Shown here piece by piece: positions 37,676-49,300 of a DNA stretch of 64,000 nt. Numbering within the stretch: the stretch's first letter is position 1; each line of letters begins with the position of its first letter. Below the pieces are notes generated by a model. That model was not told the origin of the DNA. It saw only the letters and a list, made by a program, of their open reading frames with translations, and made no database searches. The translations under genes were made by a program, and so were the position numbers. Origin of the DNA: Clostridiales bacterium (GTDB taxonomy: Bacteria; Bacillota; Clostridia; Saccharofermentanales; Saccharofermentanaceae); assembly GCA_017551625.1 (NCBI GenBank), contig JAFZLF010000035.1, forward strand, positions 54,253-118,252, read 5' to 3'.

Positions 37676-38557
37676 ATGACTGTTACGTCCCAAACCATCG
37701 TGTTGACGCTGATTGCAGCCATTATGGCCGTTCCGGCGTTCTTCATGTTTAATAAGATGCCTGAGGCCTGGCTTCAGGACTACGATTTTGACCCGAAGGC
37801 CGAGAACGTCCGCTGGGCAAAGCGTCTGAAGCCCTTTCATATCGGAATTTTCGCCGTGATCTATGCGGTACTGGTCTTCATCAGCGCGGCGATGTACCCT
37901 CAGTTCCTGTCTTTCGACCACTGGCTCCGTGTGATCGCGCTTCTTATAGCATTTCCGGGATTTACGATCATCATCATGTCCGACACCCTCAACCGGATCA
38001 TCCCGGATCATATCATCGTCCTGAACATCATCCTGTCGCTTCTGTATTTCGCGAGTGACTTTGTAGACGGCAACATCTGGATCGATGCCGGCAAGCCCTG
38101 GTATTACTTCGTTCTGAACCGTGTCATCGCCGCGGTCGCAGGAAGCGGAGCGCTTCTTCTGATCGGGATCCTCTCCTCGGCCATTGCCAAGACCGAGGCC
38201 ATGGGCATGGGCGACGTCAAGCTCCTGTTCCTCTGTGGCCTCCTGTCGGGGCTCAAAGGCCTCCTCTTCGTAGTATTTATCGCGTTTATCACGGCCGGCG
38301 TCGTAGCCGTGCCGATGCTCATCCGCAAGAGGATGCGTATCGCAGAAGAAGAACGCCAGATCCGTGAGAGTCCGGATCCGGCCAAAGCCCGGAAGATCCT
38401 CGCCAAGAAGAAGCGCGAGATGCACTTCGCTGACGATCCCGACTATCTGGCATTCGGGCCGTTCCTGGTCCTCGGGACAGTGCTTTTCCTGCTGTATGAG
38501 CCATACTTTCTCGATCTATTCAACCGCTATTTCGGACCTGTGACGGGGGCGATGTGA
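37676..38557 (+). CDS. Prepilin peptidase-like A24 family membrane protease
   Basis: A 293-residue polytopic protein. The two catalytic Asp motifs of type IV prepilin peptidases are recognisable: SDTLNRIIPDH (equivalent to the DxxxxxIPD strand) and GMGDVKL (GxGD). The N-terminal Cys-rich methylase domain of PilD is missing, and a charged cytoplasmic insert lies at about 215-250. No pilin or secretion ATPase is in the window, so the substrate is unknown. GGAGG upstream; overlaps the next gene at its stop. Confidence 0.8.
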   Translation: MTVTSQTIVLTLIAAIMAVPAFFMFNKMPEAWLQDYDFDPKAENVRWAKRLKPFHIGIFAVIYAVLVFISAAMYPQFLSFDHWLRVIALLIAFPGFTIIIMSDTLNRIIPDHIIVLNIILSLLYFASDFVDGNIWIDAGKPWYYFVLNRVIAAVAGSGALLLIGILSSAIAKTEAMGMGDVKLLFLCGLLSGLKGLLFVVFIAFITAGVVAVPMLIRKRMRIAEEERQIRESPDPAKARKILAKKKREMHFADDPDYLAFGPFLVLGTVLFLLYEPYFLDLFNRYFGPVTGAM

Positions 38558-39570
38558 TGGACGAGACGCCAAGAAACGAGAGACTCTCGGTCGACGCTTT
38601 TCTGAAGAAATATATCCTCCCGTTCTTCTTCCCGGCGAAGGTCCCGAACTTCGGGATCGTCCTGCTGGGCGCTTTCGGGCTTTCCTATCTCCTGCAGTAC
38701 GGCTGGCAGCACTTCCCGGAAGATCGTCTCTTCTACGAGAAGACCTCGCTCATCGGGTATTCCATGATCACGCTCGCGCGGCTTCTCATCCTGCTTCTCG
38801 TCTATGTGCTCATCACCGAGCACTACAAGATCAAAGAACACAGCACATGGGGCAGGAATCCCGGGCTGGGCGGTTTCTTCATCAGTTTTCTCGTCGGTGT
38901 TCCGGCCATGCTGCTGTCGACCTCCGCGCATAACCTGTTCATCTACCTCGAACTGCGTCTGGATAACCCTCTTCCGCGGCAGCTCTACTACTACGTCACA
39001 GAAGAACAGTCTCTCTACGGCCTTCTTCTGATGCTGCTGATCGGGATCGTGCTTCCGATCCTCGTCGAGGAGCTCTTCTTCCGCGGGCTCGTCGTCGCCG
39101 TGCTTCCGGATCACTGGTATTTCCGCATCCTCATCCCCGCCATCCTGGGGACCCTCTTCGCCATCGACCGGCTCGAGTTCATCCCGCTCCTTATCATCGG
39201 GCTCTGCTGTTCCGCTGTCCGTTTCTTCACGGACAGTACGCTTTGCTCGTGCCTGACGCGAGTAGGTCTATTCTGTTCACACACTCTTCTGGCCCCGATC
39301 ATCACCGAGGTCGAGCCCGGCGCCGCGCAAAACGCCATGGACTACAGCCGTACCGTCCTCTATGCCTCTGTCATCGCCGCCGTGCTGGGCATCGTCATGA
39401 TGCTCGTCCTCCTCAAACAGCTGTTCTTCCTTCGTTATCTGCAGAAGAACGAGGACCTCAAGTGTGACTCCCCGGAGGGAAAAGCACTTGCCATCCCGTT
39501 TTACGATCATTTTCACATCGACTTCCTGTTCGGAGTCGCCTTTCTCATCCTTTGCTGGATAACATCCTGA
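38557..39570 (+). CDS. CPBP/Abi family intramembrane metalloprotease
   Basis: A 337-residue polytopic protein. The EELFFRG motif at about 175 is the EExxxR site of CPBP (CAAX protease/bacteriocin-processing) proteases. The later conserved His/Asn helices are less clear, so activity is uncertain. Start is ATG at 38557 (A shared with the previous TGA) or GTG at 38554. Translationally coupled to the prepilin peptidase and 23 bp before the AI-2E family gene. Confidence 0.75.
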   Translation: MDETPRNERLSVDAFLKKYILPFFFPAKVPNFGIVLLGAFGLSYLLQYGWQHFPEDRLFYEKTSLIGYSMITLARLLILLLVYVLITEHYKIKEHSTWGRNPGLGGFFISFLVGVPAMLLSTSAHNLFIYLELRLDNPLPRQLYYYVTEEQSLYGLLLMLLIGIVLPILVEELFFRGLVVAVLPDHWYFRILIPAILGTLFAIDRLEFIPLLIIGLCCSAVRFFTDSTLCSCLTRVGLFCSHTLLAPIITEVEPGAAQNAMDYSRTVLYASVIAAVLGIVMMLVLLKQLFFLRYLQKNEDLKCDSPEGKALAIPFYDHFHIDFLFGVAFLILCWITS

Positions 39571-39593
39571 CCGGATCGTGACAGGAGGAGCCT

Positions 39594-41006
39594 ATGAATT
39601 ATCAGGAGAAATACTTCAAAGACCGCGCCACCGTCATGGCCACCGTGAAATACCTCTTATATGCGGGCATCATCGCCGCTGTCCTTTATTTCGCGAGCAA
39701 AATCATCGTGATCTTTATCCCGTTCCTGATCGGCTTCGTACTGGCCAAGGCCTCCCGAACGATTGCCGACGCTATTCTTAAGATCCCCGAGAAAAGGCAC
39801 AAGAAGAGAATCAGCGAGTCACACAAGTACATCCCGGCTCCGGAGACGAAAAAGCCGAACCGTATCGTCCGTTTCTTCCTGCCTGCAGTCGGCGAGAAGC
39901 GCTATTCCCAGAGGACCCGTGTGACGATCTTCGTCTATGTCATGCTCCTGATCCTCGTATTCCTCGGAGCGGCCTGGGCCATCGGCGCACTGGCGATCCA
40001 GGTATCAAATGCTTTGAGCTATGTACAGAAACTCACGGCCGACATGGCCGAGAACAATACCTCGATTTCCGACATGGCGTCCAACGCCATCGAGAATATC
40101 CTGAACTACCTGTCCCGCTTCTTCGGACCCGGCACGATCGACTCGATCCGCGAGAGCCTGTACTCCGCGGTCGAGAACCTCGGCAATTCGTCATTTTCCA
40201 TCTTCCAGAGTCTGGCCGGATCGCTCCTTTCCATGCTCAGCAGCATCCCGATGGTGATCTTCTACATCATCGCCGTCATCATGTCCGGCTACTACTTCAT
40301 CACAGACGGCCGCTCCATGATGCGTTTCTTCGCCAACAACATCAAGAACCGCCGGTTCCGCATGCGTACCTTAAGGCTCCTGGATCGCCTTTCCTTCACG
40401 CTATTCCGCGTCCTCGGCGGCTACATGGTGCTCCTCATCATCACGTTCATAGAATCCTGGATCGTATTTACGATAGCTGACGTGAGATACGCCGCCATCT
40501 TTGCCTTTATCACAGCCGTCCTCGACTTTCTGCCGGTCCTCGGCATCAGCGCCACCATGATCCCGATGATGATCTACTACGGTGCCCAGGGCGATTTCCG
40601 TGTCCTGATCATCCTCATCATCGGCATGTTCCTGATGACCGTCATCCGCCAGACCATCGAGCCGAGGATCCTCGGAAAATCACTGAATCTCCACCCGCTG
40701 GCCACCATCCTCGGCATGATCGTCGGTGTCTATGTCTGGGGTGCGCTGGGCTTCCTGATCGGGCCGGTCGTCCTGATCGTCATCATGCAGACCATGAAAG
40801 TCTTCTCCCTTGATAAGAAACTCCGCCGTTTCATCGAAGGTCTTCTGAACCGGGCCGCGGAGAGCGATGACGAGGAGGACAAGAAAAATGTCGGAAAAGA
40901 GCCGAAAGACCCCTCCGACAAAGACAAATCAGATCCCGACCGTCCCCGTTTGGGCAAAGCACTGAAAGACAGCGCCAGCAAACTCAGGAAACGAAAAGAG
41001 AAATAA
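39594..41006 (+). CDS. AI-2E family transporter (PerM-like)
   Basis: A 470-residue membrane protein of the AI-2E/UPF0118 family with about eight helices. The family pattern LDFLPVLGISATMIPM and the end segment KSLNLHPLATILGMIVGVYVWG are clear. A charged Lys/Asp-rich tail (about 420-470) follows. Members move diverse small molecules or ions; a quorum-sensing role should not be assumed. AGGAGG precedes the ATG. Confidence 0.9.
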   Translation: MNYQEKYFKDRATVMATVKYLLYAGIIAAVLYFASKIIVIFIPFLIGFVLAKASRTIADAILKIPEKRHKKRISESHKYIPAPETKKPNRIVRFFLPAVGEKRYSQRTRVTIFVYVMLLILVFLGAAWAIGALAIQVSNALSYVQKLTADMAENNTSISDMASNAIENILNYLSRFFGPGTIDSIRESLYSAVENLGNSSFSIFQSLAGSLLSMLSSIPMVIFYIIAVIMSGYYFITDGRSMMRFFANNIKNRRFRMRTLRLLDRLSFTLFRVLGGYMVLLIITFIESWIVFTIADVRYAAIFAFITAVLDFLPVLGISATMIPMMIYYGAQGDFRVLIILIIGMFLMTVIRQTIEPRILGKSLNLHPLATILGMIVGVYVWGALGFLIGPVVLIVIMQTMKVFSLDKKLRRFIEGLLNRAAESDDEEDKKNVGKEPKDPSDKDKSDPDRPRLGKALKDSASKLRKRKEK

Positions 41007-41070
41007 AGAAAACCACGCTTCCACGAGTTTTGGCGAAGCAAAACTGTCTGAGTGGAAGAGTGGTTTTCTT
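41006..41070. terminator. Bidirectional double-hairpin terminator
   Basis: Outer arms 41006-41024 and 41052-41070 pair over 18 of 19 bases (AAGAAAACCAC, CTTCCAC) and enclose an inner AGTTTT/AAAACT hairpin. A-rich and T-rich flanks serve both the AI-2E family gene and the converging yccF gene. Confidence 0.85.
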
Positions 41071-41087
41071 TATACTCATGATAGTTT

Positions 41088-41474
41088 TCAAGAGTTATTC
41101 GAGCCGTGATCTCCACTCGTGATCTTCTTCCCGAACGGAGCCAGGGAGAGGTGCGCGAGCTTGAAGTACTGCTTCCCGAACGGGATCCCGACGATCGTCA
41201 GGCACAGGAGCAGACCGAACATGAAGTGCTCGACCGCAAGCTCCAGTCCCGATACGAAGAACCAGATGACGTTAAGGAGGCAGGATACGCCGCCGCCATC
41301 GTTCTCGACCTTCTTACCAAACGGCAGGAAGGAAAGCGAGGCCATCTTGAAGCACTGTACCCCGACCGGCGCACCGACGATCGTGATGCACCACAGGCAC
41401 CCTGCGATCAGCCAGGAAAGCGCACAGATCCAGCCGCCGAAAATGATCCACAAAATATTCCCCAGAGTTTTCAT
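41088..41474 (-). CDS. yccF: YccF domain membrane protein
   Basis: A 128-residue inner membrane protein. Two internally repeated YccF domains are visible: LWCITIVGAPVGVQCFKMASLSFLPFGKK and LCLTIVGIPFGKQYFKLAHLSLAPFGKK share the TIVGxPxGxQxFKxAxLSxxPFGKK core. Two hydrophobic segments lie before each. Function is unknown. Monocistronic, ending at the double-hairpin terminator. Confidence 0.9.
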   Translation of the reverse strand: MKTLGNILWIIFGGWICALSWLIAGCLWCITIVGAPVGVQCFKMASLSFLPFGKKVENDGGGVSCLLNVIWFFVSGLELAVEHFMFGLLLCLTIVGIPFGKQYFKLAHLSLAPFGKKITSGDHGSNNS

Positions 41475-41592
41475 TACTATATCCTTCTTTCCAATCTGTT
41501 GATTTCAGTATAGCATGGCCTCAGGATAGCAAAACACCCATATTGTGAAGAATAGAGGCAGGCAAATAGTACTTCACTCCGAAATACTGAGG

Positions 41593-42882
41593 TCAGGGTT
41601 TCGTCTGGGAGGGCTGTTCCCCGGATCGGAAGATCCCCTCATCCTTATCACCGGTACGGCTCAGGAAAGAATACTGCGGGAGCGGACGATCCACCTTCAG
41701 ATAATACGTCATCTCCGCGTGCGGCGTCGAATCGATCGGCTCACCGCTGTCATCGAAGATCTCCGTCGCCGTGATCGGCTCGCAGTAACCCTCCGGAAGA
41801 AGAACGTGAAGGGTGTCCCCGCGGAAGATCTTATTTCTCTGGCTTACGATCGAGCAGCCCTTCTCCTCGTCATACCCCATTACGACGCCGACGACGAAGG
41901 CCGGCCGGTGGTATGTCTTATCCGGGAAGATCTGGGCATTCTCGCCGGGCTTATCGTAGAAAAATCCGGTCGCAAATTCTCTGTGGACCGTACGGTCGAG
42001 CATCTCCTGCCACCTCGGGTCTTCCGCATAGTGCTCCGGATCGGCCATATAGAGGTCGACGGCCTCACGGTAGGCCTTGGTCACAGAAGCCGCATAGAAA
42101 GCGCCCTTGATGCGTCCTTCGATCTTAAAACTCGTGATCCCCGCAGCGATGAGCTCCGGGATATGGCTGATCATGCAGATGTCCTTTGAGTTAAAGATAT
42201 ACGTCCCGCGCTCGTCCTCCTGGATCGGGAGCGGCGCTTCGAGGCGCTTCTCCTCGACCACATAGTAGCCCCAGCGGCACGGCTGCGCGCAGGAGCCGGA
42301 GTTCGCGGATCTTCCCGTAAAATAGTTTGACAGGAGGCACCTTCCGGAATAGGACACACACATCGCGCCGTGTACGAAGCACTCGAGTTCCAGATCCGCA
42401 GGGATCGCTTTTCTGATCGCGATGATTTCCTGAAGTGTCAGTTCCCTCGCCAGCACGATCCGCTTCGCGCCCTGCTCATACCAGAACTTACAGCCCTCGC
42501 TGTTCGTCACACTAGCCTGGGTACTGATGTGGATCTCCATATCGGGCGCAAGTTTTCTTACCTTCCGGAATATCCCGGCATCAGAGACGATCACGGCATC
42601 CATGCCGATCTCCGACAGGAAAGAGATCTCTTCGTCGAGACGCGCGATATCGTCCTCGTGGGCCATGACGTTTACGGTACAGTAGCACCTGACACCATGG
42701 GCGTGGGCATATTCCACGCCTTCCTTCATCTCATCATGGGTGAAATTATCACTGAAAGTACGAAGACCGAAGCTCTTGCCGGACATATAGACCGCATCCG
42801 CGCCATAGGCTACGGCTGTCTTCAGTTTCTCGAGATTTCCGGCCGGAGCTAAGACCTCCGGGGATCGCACCATATTCGGCAT
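41593..42882 (-). CDS. Peptidase U32 family protein (TrhP/YrrO-like)
   Basis: A 429-residue U32 protein. It begins with the LAPAGNLEKLKTAVAYGADAVYMSG barrel strand and carries the signature ECFVHGAMCVSYSGRCLLS, followed by the Cys-rich SGSCAQPCRW. It ends in a small beta domain. Family members in Bacillota (TrhP1/TrhP2) take part in tRNA 5-hydroxyuridine synthesis rather than proteolysis. It starts 64 bp after mltG and closes the DUF512-der-typA-mltG unit. Confidence 0.9.
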   Translation of the reverse strand: MPNMVRSPEVLAPAGNLEKLKTAVAYGADAVYMSGKSFGLRTFSDNFTHDEMKEGVEYAHAHGVRCYCTVNVMAHEDDIARLDEEISFLSEIGMDAVIVSDAGIFRKVRKLAPDMEIHISTQASVTNSEGCKFWYEQGAKRIVLARELTLQEIIAIRKAIPADLELECFVHGAMCVSYSGRCLLSNYFTGRSANSGSCAQPCRWGYYVVEEKRLEAPLPIQEDERGTYIFNSKDICMISHIPELIAAGITSFKIEGRIKGAFYAASVTKAYREAVDLYMADPEHYAEDPRWQEMLDRTVHREFATGFFYDKPGENAQIFPDKTYHRPAFVVGVVMGYDEEKGCSIVSQRNKIFRGDTLHVLLPEGYCEPITATEIFDDSGEPIDSTPHAEMTYYLKVDRPLPQYSFLSRTGDKDEGIFRSGEQPSQTKP

Positions 42883-42946
42883 GACTTCGTTCCTCTTTTG
42901 CTCTTATGTCTTCCGTTGAAGATCCGACTAAGCGACATCCCGGGCC

Positions 42947-44119
42947 TCAGCCCTCATCGCCCGTCGGTCCATCATCTTCGATCACGGCTTCGTTCGTCCA
43001 GTTATCACGGTACTTCTCGACATTCGCCTCGTGCTCCTCCTTCGTCACGGCAAAAGCCGTGCGTCCGTCGCCCTTGGCGCAGAAGTACATATAGCTGCAG
43101 TTCGGCTCCGGATAGAGCGCCGCCTGGATCGCATCGAGACTCGGCATGCAGATCGGTCCCGGAGGCAGACCGCGATAGTAGTATGTGTTATACGGATTAT
43201 CCCACTCGAGATCCTGTGCCGTCGCTGCCCAGACATGGGTCATACCGGCCTTCTCACGCAGATAGTTGATGGAAGCACACGAACCGAGATACTGCATATC
43301 CGGATCCTCGGAATTCAGGCGGTTATGGAATACCGCGGAGATATAGAGCATATCCGTCTTATCCGTCGACTCCATCTGGATCAGGGAGGCGAGCGTGATG
43401 ATCTCGTCTACCGACATGTGAAGTTTCGCCGCACGCTCGTAGAACTCATCGTACAGTTTCGTATTCATGTTACGGAGGAACGTACTGATGATCTCCTCTT
43501 CACTGGCATTCATATCGAAATCATAGGTATCCGGGAAGAGATATCCGCTCAGGATGTAATCACGGTTTTCATTCTTCGAGATCGCCGATACGAAAGAATA
43601 GTTAACGAACAGGTCCGGGCTGTTCATACACTCATCGAGGTGCTTCTCGTTAAAAGAGAGCCCGGCCTCCTTCAGTTTGTCCTTGATCTGCTGGTATGTG
43701 ATACCTTCCGGGAAAGTGATACGCACGACCTCCGGCTGCTGGCAGAGGATATACATCATCTCGTCATAGGTGAGGTCCGGTGTCAGAAAGTGGGTACCGG
43801 CCAGATATCCGCCGTCAAAACCGTTGAACTTACTCATGATGGAGAACGTCAGCGTATTCTTGATCAGGCCTGCCTTCTTGAGATTCTCGGCGATATCGCC
43901 CGTCGTATCACCGGAACGGATGACGATCATGACCGCGCCGGGCGTATCCTGGTTGATCACCAGATCGCCGTTGGCGATGGACTTCTCGAGAGACTTGAAG
44001 CGTGCATTCTGGGACATGACATAGTTATAACCCAGAAAAACGCCGATGACGCCACAGACGATCAGGGCCGTCACCACGATCAATACGCGTAATGCGATCG
44101 ATACTTTTCTCGAGAACAT
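42947..44119 (-). CDS. mltG: Endolytic murein transglycosylase MltG
   Basis: A 390-residue YceG/MltG protein that cleaves nascent glycan strands. One N-terminal transmembrane helix (about 10-32) is followed by a LysM-like segment and the catalytic domain. ITLASLIQMES carries the expected catalytic Glu, and NTYYYRGLPPGPICMPS is the family signature. Starts 15 bp after typA. Length is typical for Bacillota. Confidence 0.93.
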   Translation of the reverse strand: MFSRKVSIALRVLIVVTALIVCGVIGVFLGYNYVMSQNARFKSLEKSIANGDLVINQDTPGAVMIVIRSGDTTGDIAENLKKAGLIKNTLTFSIMSKFNGFDGGYLAGTHFLTPDLTYDEMMYILCQQPEVVRITFPEGITYQQIKDKLKEAGLSFNEKHLDECMNSPDLFVNYSFVSAISKNENRDYILSGYLFPDTYDFDMNASEEEIISTFLRNMNTKLYDEFYERAAKLHMSVDEIITLASLIQMESTDKTDMLYISAVFHNRLNSEDPDMQYLGSCASINYLREKAGMTHVWAATAQDLEWDNPYNTYYYRGLPPGPICMPSLDAIQAALYPEPNCSYMYFCAKGDGRTAFAVTKEEHEANVEKYRDNWTNEAVIEDDGPTGDEG

Positions 44120-44134
44120 GATGTCTCCATCTCC

Positions 44135-45962
<1,828 letters not shown>

Positions 45963-45976
<14 letters not shown>

Positions 45977-47327
45977 ACTTCTTTTCCCCTTCTGGTTTCA
46001 GATCTTTCTTCTTATCTTTTTCCCTCATATATATTCGTATCGGCGTACCGGCGAAATCGAAGTTCTTCCTAAGCTGGTTCTCGAGGTATCTCTCATACGA
46101 GAAATGCATCAGGTTCTGGTCATTGACGAACAGGACGAACTGCGGCGGATACACGGCGACCTGCGTCCCGTAGTAGATCTTCAGGTGCTTGCCCTTATCC
46201 TGGGGCGTCGGCACCATCGCGACACACTCGGTGATGAGGTCGTTGAGCATACCGGTCTTGAGGCGCCGCCCGGAGTTCGCATAGACACGCTTGATCTGCT
46301 CGAAGAGCTTATCGACACGCTGTCCGGTCTTTGCCGAGATGAAGACGACCGGCGCATAACTCATGAAGGCGAAGCGGTCCTTGAGGATCTTCTCCATCTG
46401 CTCGAGCGTACCCGTCTCCTTGTCGATCAGGTCCCACTTATTCACGGCGAAGATACAGGCCTTACCGGCGTTATGCGCATAGCCTGCGACCTTCGTATCC
46501 TGCTCGGTCACGCCCTCGGTCGCATCGATCAGGATGACGCAGACATTCGCCTTCTCGATCGCGGATAGGGAGCGGATCATGCTGTACTTCTCGACCGCAT
46601 CCTCGATACGGCCCTTCTTACGAAGGCCTGCGGTATCGACGATCGTAAACTTCCCGTGCTTATTCTCGACGAGGGAATCGATCGCATCTCTCGTCGTTCC
46701 CGGGATATCCGACACGATCGAGCGCTCGGAGCCGGTCATATAGTTGGCAAGCGAAGATTTGCCGGCGTTCGGTTTACCGATCAGGGCGACGCGGATGGTC
46801 TCGTTCTCTTCCTCTTCGGACGGCTCCTCCGGGAACTGTTCGTAGATGGCATCGAGCATCTCGCCGAGTCCCAGTCTGTGGGACGAGGAGATCGGATAGA
46901 CATCACCGAGACCGAGATTGTAGAACTCATAGAGCTCAGCCGGCGGCTCGCCCACGTGGTCGACCTTATTGACCACGAGCACGACAGGACGGTTCGCTTT
47001 TCGGAGCATCGTGGCGATTTCTTCATCGGCCGCCGTAAGGCCCGACTGGATGTCACACATGAAGAGGATGACATCCGCAGTCTCGATAGCGATCTCAGCC
47101 TGCATACGCATGCCCTTCAGGATCACATCGTCCGATTCGGGCTCGATACCGCCTGTATCGATCATGACAAAAGCACGCTCGCGCCAGACCGTCTCTGCAT
47201 AGATGCGGTCACGGGTCACGCCCGGCTCATCGTGGACGATCGAGATACGCTCACCGTAGAGCGCGTTAAAGAGCGAGGATTTCCCGACATTCGGGCGTCC
47301 TACGATTGCTACCACCGGTTTACTCAT
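45963..47327 (-). CDS. der: Ribosome biogenesis GTPase Der (EngA)
   Basis: A 454-residue double GTPase with G1 motifs GRPNVGKSS (10-18) and GKPNAGKSS (about 183-191), both NKxD motifs (NKVD, NKWD) and the C-terminal KH-like domain. It is needed for 50S assembly. The ATG at 47327 matches the canonical MSKPVVAIVGRPN start; an upstream in-frame extension of 24 residues is unlikely. Located between the DUF512 gene (77 bp upstream) and typA. Confidence 0.95.
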
Positions 47328-47404
47328 GCCTCTGCCATCCTTTCTTTTTATTTCGCGCCGGTTCCCCGGCTCGTTTCTTCCGTCTGCCGTTTTCGGCACG
47401 ACGC

Positions 47405-48793
47405 TTAATCTTCTATGCCTTTGTAAAGGCCGGTAAATGCGTCCAGTGCTTTTAGCACACCGGAACCTTCACACTCGGCAACGATCACAGGGATGCCGAG
47501 TCTTTCTTTAAACTGGTCGAGCGTCATATCATCGAGGAAGATATCCTCGTCCGCTTTCATCATGTTGGCCGTGATGATCAGGACATCGGGGCCGTTGCCC
47601 TTCTTTCTTTCTTCTAAAACCGCATCGGAGATATCCCCTCCGGTCAGAAGACCGGACACCGTGATGGTAGCGCCGAAGAACTTATTTACCACAGCCAAAA
47701 CGACCAAATCGATATTATATAACAAGGAGATAGGATGCGCAAACTTTTCTGTATACGGCGCCGCATCCGTACCGGAGATCATCATGAAACGCTTCCCCAC
47801 ATATGGGTATTCGATCTTCTTCGGGACGTGCTTCTTACGAAGGGCGATCCCCTTCGTCATCGCCGCGTCACGCTCCGCGACCATGCCGACACCGTTCTCG
47901 AGCTGCGGATACCCTTCGTACTCCTCGGCTGCCGGGATCGGGCGCTCCGCACGGATATAGAACTCGTCCGCCGCGAAGAAGATCCGCTCGCCACGGGTCT
48001 TCAGGAAATAATCCTGCCAGTAGTTGACCTGATCCAGAAGCTCCCCCGCTGTCTGCTTATTAAACGGCGTCAATTTCACCAGGCCGTTCTCATCACGGAA
48101 CTTCGTGATGCCGACCGGCACGACCGCGATAGAAAGGACACCTTCCCCGAGCTCGGCAAGATCACGGATCGTCTGGTCAAGTACCTCTCCGTTGTTATAG
48201 CCCGGGCAGCACACGATCTGGCAGTTGATGGATATCCCGTTCTCGATCATCTTACGAAGACGGGGCATCAGTTTATAGGCAAACTTATTGTTGATCATCT
48301 TCTCGCGGACCACGGGATCGGTCGCGTGGACCGAGACATTGATCGGCGACAGATGGTACCCGATGATGCGCTCAAACTCTTTATCGGAGAGGTTCGTCAG
48401 CGTAACGTAGTTACCGGTCAGAAACGACATACGCATATCGTCGTCCTTGAAGTACAGGGTCTCACGCATCCCCTTCGGATTCTGGTCGATGAAGCAGAAG
48501 ATACAGCGGTTCGCACAGGACGTGCAGTTACACATGATCGGATCTTCGAAAACAAGGCCCAGTTCCTCGTCCTCATCCTTCTCGAGCTCGACCTCCGCGA
48601 TCTGCCCGTCCGGGAGACGGAACGCCAGGAGCATCTCCGAGGCCCGTTCGCGGAGGCGGTAATCGAAGACATCCCTGACCTCGACGCCGTCTATGGATAC
48701 GAGGATATAGCCCGGCTCGACACCGACCTCCTCGGCGATACTTCCCGGAACGACTTCCTTAATGATGCGGTACTGTTCTCTCTTATTGGCCAA
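47405..48793 (-). CDS. DUF512 radical SAM protein with PDZ domain
   Basis: A 462-residue protein. A PDZ domain (about 8-70; VVPGSIAEEVGVEPGYILVSIDG) precedes a radical SAM-like core with CTSCANRCIFCFIDQNP, whose Cys pattern is family-typical, then the DUF512 domain. Substrate is unknown; the gene is regularly found next to der in Clostridia. First gene of the der-typA-mltG-U32 unit. Confidence 0.9.
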   Translation of the reverse strand: MANKREQYRIIKEVVPGSIAEEVGVEPGYILVSIDGVEVRDVFDYRLRERASEMLLAFRLPDGQIAEVELEKDEDEELGLVFEDPIMCNCTSCANRCIFCFIDQNPKGMRETLYFKDDDMRMSFLTGNYVTLTNLSDKEFERIIGYHLSPINVSVHATDPVVREKMINNKFAYKLMPRLRKMIENGISINCQIVCCPGYNNGEVLDQTIRDLAELGEGVLSIAVVPVGITKFRDENGLVKLTPFNKQTAGELLDQVNYWQDYFLKTRGERIFFAADEFYIRAERPIPAAEEYEGYPQLENGVGMVAERDAAMTKGIALRKKHVPKKIEYPYVGKRFMMISGTDAAPYTEKFAHPISLLYNIDLVVLAVVNKFFGATITVSGLLTGGDISDAVLEERKKGNGPDVLIITANMMKADEDIFLDDMTLDQFKERLGIPVIVAECEGSGVLKALDAFTGLYKGIED

Positions 48794-48869
48794 TTGTCTT
48801 TCTTTCCGTTTCTTTCAGAGGATCGCCACAGGCCTTATGCCGCGCGATGGTTACATTTCAGAAAAGCAA

Positions 48870-48906
48870 GAAAAAAGCAGTGATTCAAATTTATTCGAAA
48901 CACTGC
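48870..48906 (-). terminator. Terminator of rpmF
   Basis: GCAGTG (48877-48882) pairs with CACTGC (48901-48906) around an AT-rich partly paired loop, followed on the minus strand by TTTTTTC. Confidence 0.82.
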
Positions 48907-48940
48907 CGTTTAATTCGTAGTCGTACTAATTGATCAGCTA

Positions 48941-49129
48941 TCAAGCAATCTCATCAGCTTTGTTGATGATCTCCTTGCCATCAAGATAACCGCAGGTCTT
49001 ACAAACCTTATGGCGCAACATCTTAGTGTGGCAATTGGGGCACTCTACCAATCCTGGCAAAACGAGCTTCCAGGCACTTCTATGACGAGAAGTTCTAGCT
49101 TTCGACCATTTACGCTTCGGATGAGCCAT
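48941..49129 (-). CDS. rpmF: 50S ribosomal protein L32
   Basis: A 62-residue protein with the L32 opening MAHPKRKWSKARTSRHRSAWK and the zinc-ribbon pairs CPNC and CKTC, so the zinc-binding (C+) form. GGAGGTGG (49135-49142) selects the ATG at 49129. It has its own strong promoter; the usual upstream DUF177 gene is not here. Confidence 0.96.
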   Translation of the reverse strand: MAHPKRKWSKARTSRHRSAWKLVLPGLVECPNCHTKMLRHKVCKTCGYLDGKEIINKADEIA

Positions 49130-49205
49130 CGCATCCACCTCCAATACAAATCTTAGATTTCTCTAATATAATCGCAGCCACACTAAACCCTGAGGCGCGA
49201 ATGAT

Positions 49206-49234
49206 ATTATGCACTAATGAAAACCCTTTGTCAA
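49206..49234 (-). promoter_or_regulatory. Strong promoter of rpmF
   Basis: On the minus strand TTGACA (49229-49234), a 17 bp spacer and CATAAT (49206-49211), the same elements as the HU promoter. Confidence 0.85.
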
Positions 49235-49300
49235 CAGATTTCGAAAGAGTTACCGATAGATTTTATACATAAATTTTCTATTTGGCAATATGCAGATTTC

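Noticed and set aside
39594..41006. Quorum-sensing AI-2 exporter
   Set aside because: The family name is historical; no luxS or lsr genes are nearby and many members transport other solutes.
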